Assembly (NCBI GenBank): GCA_014238425.1
Contig: JABABD010000017.1
Location: 24,908 to 88,907 of the forward strand
Source: Flavobacteriaceae bacterium
Lineage (GTDB): Bacteria > Bacteroidota > Bacteroidia > Flavobacteriales > Flavobacteriaceae
Direction: 5' to 3'
DNA length: 64,000 bases
Positions 63,367-64,000 of this stretch are shown one piece after another (positions within the stretch are counted from its first letter, which is position 1; every line of letters starts with the position of its first letter). The notes under the pieces are model-generated. The model saw nothing but the letters and a program-made list of their open reading frames with translations. It searched no databases and was not told the DNA's origin. The position numbers and the translations under genes are program-made.

Positions 63367-63615
63367 TTACTTATGTAACCAATTTCTAAATAATCTCATT
63401 AAAATAGGTTGTGCTACATAAACCATTAATATTACTAAAACTGTAGTCAATAGCAAATCTGTTAAAACAGCATTTAAACCAATTGCTATCAATCTTGGTT
63501 TAAAGAAAGGCATAATAGTGAAGATTAAAGGAACAATGGCAATCCAAACTATGATTGCCATTTTCCATTTTTTAGGAGAGTTTTTTCTTCCTGCCTTGGT
63601 TTGTCCGATTTGCAA
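63367..63615 (-). CDS. Small membrane protein (two-helix, DUF-type)
   Basis: This protein of up to 82 residues has TTG 63615 as the longest start; the conserved-looking part is KKWKMAIIVWIAIVPLIF and VLVILMVYVAQPILMRLF, with about two hydrophobic helices. It resembles the C-terminal membrane module of some antibiotic-biosynthesis-monooxygenase proteins and stand-alone flavobacterial homologues. The N-terminal extension before KKWKM overlaps a different frame that carries a lipoprotein start, so the true start is unclear. Confidence 0.5.
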   Translation of the reverse strand: MQIGQTKAGRKNSPKKWKMAIIVWIAIVPLIFTIMPFFKPRLIAIGLNAVLTDLLLTTVLVILMVYVAQPILMRLFRNWLHK

Positions 63616-63671
63616 GAAATTGTGAATATGGAAATTGCAAATATGATTACGACGAATTTGAATGCTTTCAT
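63549..63671 (-). pseudogene. Lipoprotein start, truncated to 40 codons
   Basis: ATG 63671 begins MKAFKFVVIIFAISIFTISC (Cys20, classic lipobox), continues KSDKPRQEEKTLLKNGKWQS and stops at 63551-63549. It overlaps the small membrane protein in another frame over 67 bases. It looks like the 5' end of a lipoprotein gene joined to an unrelated coding sequence, a likely recombination scar between cassettes; a very short functional lipoprotein cannot be ruled out. Confidence 0.5.
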
Positions 63672-63772
63672 TTTTAGTTGTTTAAATTACACTGCAAATT
63701 TAAGAAGAAGTGATTGCAAGAAGTTTAAACAATTTTGTAGAATGCTTATACTAAATTACGTAGGTCTAATTG

Positions 63773-63917
63773 TTGTCAACTGCAGGGTTAAACGTAGTTC
63801 TGATTAGCGAATGAAAAGATAATAAATTCTGTAACAATAGTTTGAGAAGGGGACTTCGAAATAATCTCAAATTATTGGTTATCAATTAGCTTCGCAAAGC
63901 GAAGTGTAAATTGTAGG
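63773..63917 (-). repeat. Second repeat family, copy 3
   Basis: It begins GTTGTCAACTGCAGGGTTAA, shares 43 identical bases with copy 2 (63785-63827), and continues through GACTTCGAAATA-like and AGCTTCGCAAAGCGAAGTG (63888-63906). Beyond 63917 no repeat or gene is evident up to the window end. By analogy to the other copies a palindrome might follow to the right of the window. Confidence 0.85.
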
Positions 63918-64000
63918 ATTTATTAGATTGGGAATTCAAGGATCAGGATCAAATTACTTTTAACCGACGATGGCACACGTTTTAGCTCGAAGCTCGTCGA
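63918..64000. other. Right end of the window, no gene seen
   Basis: These 83 bases contain no convincing open frame or palindrome end. Together with the second-family repeat and the upstream region of the truncated lipoprotein (63672-63772) they make up the terminal gene-free stretch. Confidence 0.5.

Noticed and set aside
51780..63620. Calling the palindromes classical integron attC sites
   Set aside because: The ends resemble CAAC/GTTG but do not match the RYYYAAC and GTTRRRY cores consistently, and no integrase gene is in the window. I therefore report only attC-like structure.
1..64000. CRISPR arrays, tRNA or rRNA genes
   Set aside because: No regularly spaced short direct repeats and no cloverleaf or rRNA signature were seen; the only structural RNA recognised is the SRP RNA.

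Overview
The window is low-GC DNA from a member of the Bacteroidota, almost certainly a marine Flavobacteriaceae. The evidence is: type IX secretion (T9SS) C-terminal sorting domains on two large secreted proteins, many short-lipobox lipoproteins, TAnnTTTG-type promoters, a YbiT-like ABC-F protein with a degenerate second Walker A, a carboxypeptidase-regulatory-like membrane protein, and the holA / HsdR_N-like divergent pair. The genus cannot be fixed from the sequence alone.

About 1-51.7 kb is ordinary core chromosome with mixed strands. It holds, in order: the tail of a YtxJ-like protein and an SMP-30-like lipoprotein; fumarylacetoacetase next to glyA; several lipoproteins and a glutaminyl cyclotransferase; the SRP RNA gene with its own promoter; an SDR and an Fsa/transaldolase; a thioredoxin-fold lipoprotein without its CxxC; an ABC-F factor; PAP2 phosphatase and pheT; a T9SS-secreted endonuclease I with FN3 and LTD domains; a small lipoprotein plus a charged coiled-coil protein; a TlpA-like thioredoxin lipoprotein; a DUF2911 protein; recG back to back with an M1 aminopeptidase and a patatin; a minus-strand run (FMN glutamate-synthase-like protein, two tandem M20D amidohydrolases, a DsrE protein); a 1147-residue T9SS adhesin-like protein; UvrD helicase with a Sua5/YrdC protein; OmpA lipoprotein; glycosyltransferase; holA; and a beta-helix lipoprotein. 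Nine hairpins (eight intrinsic-terminator-like, one weaker) separate these units or end the accessory ones.

From about 51.7 kb to the end the layout changes. Short accessory genes (hotdog, ArsR plus two SRPBCC proteins, DUF985 cupin, PD40 lipoprotein, DUF1330-like, cupin, CPBP protease, VOC protein, small membrane proteins) lie almost all on the minus strand. They are separated by roughly 110-130-base imperfect palindromes. Six full or nearly full palindromes and one partial one each sit 8-54 bases beyond the stop codon of a minus-strand gene, all in the same orientation, with AACAACGT-like and ACGTTGTT-like ends and an internal RACTAAGTTA-like motif. A second repeat family occurs between the 5' end of a cassette gene and the next palindrome. 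This arrangement resembles a gene-cassette array with attC-like sites, but no integrase is in the window and the classical attC core consensus is not met. It is the best candidate here for an undescribed system. The same region shows decay: a membrane protein frameshifted at a TA-repeat tract, a truncated lipoprotein overlapping another reading frame, and partial palindromes.
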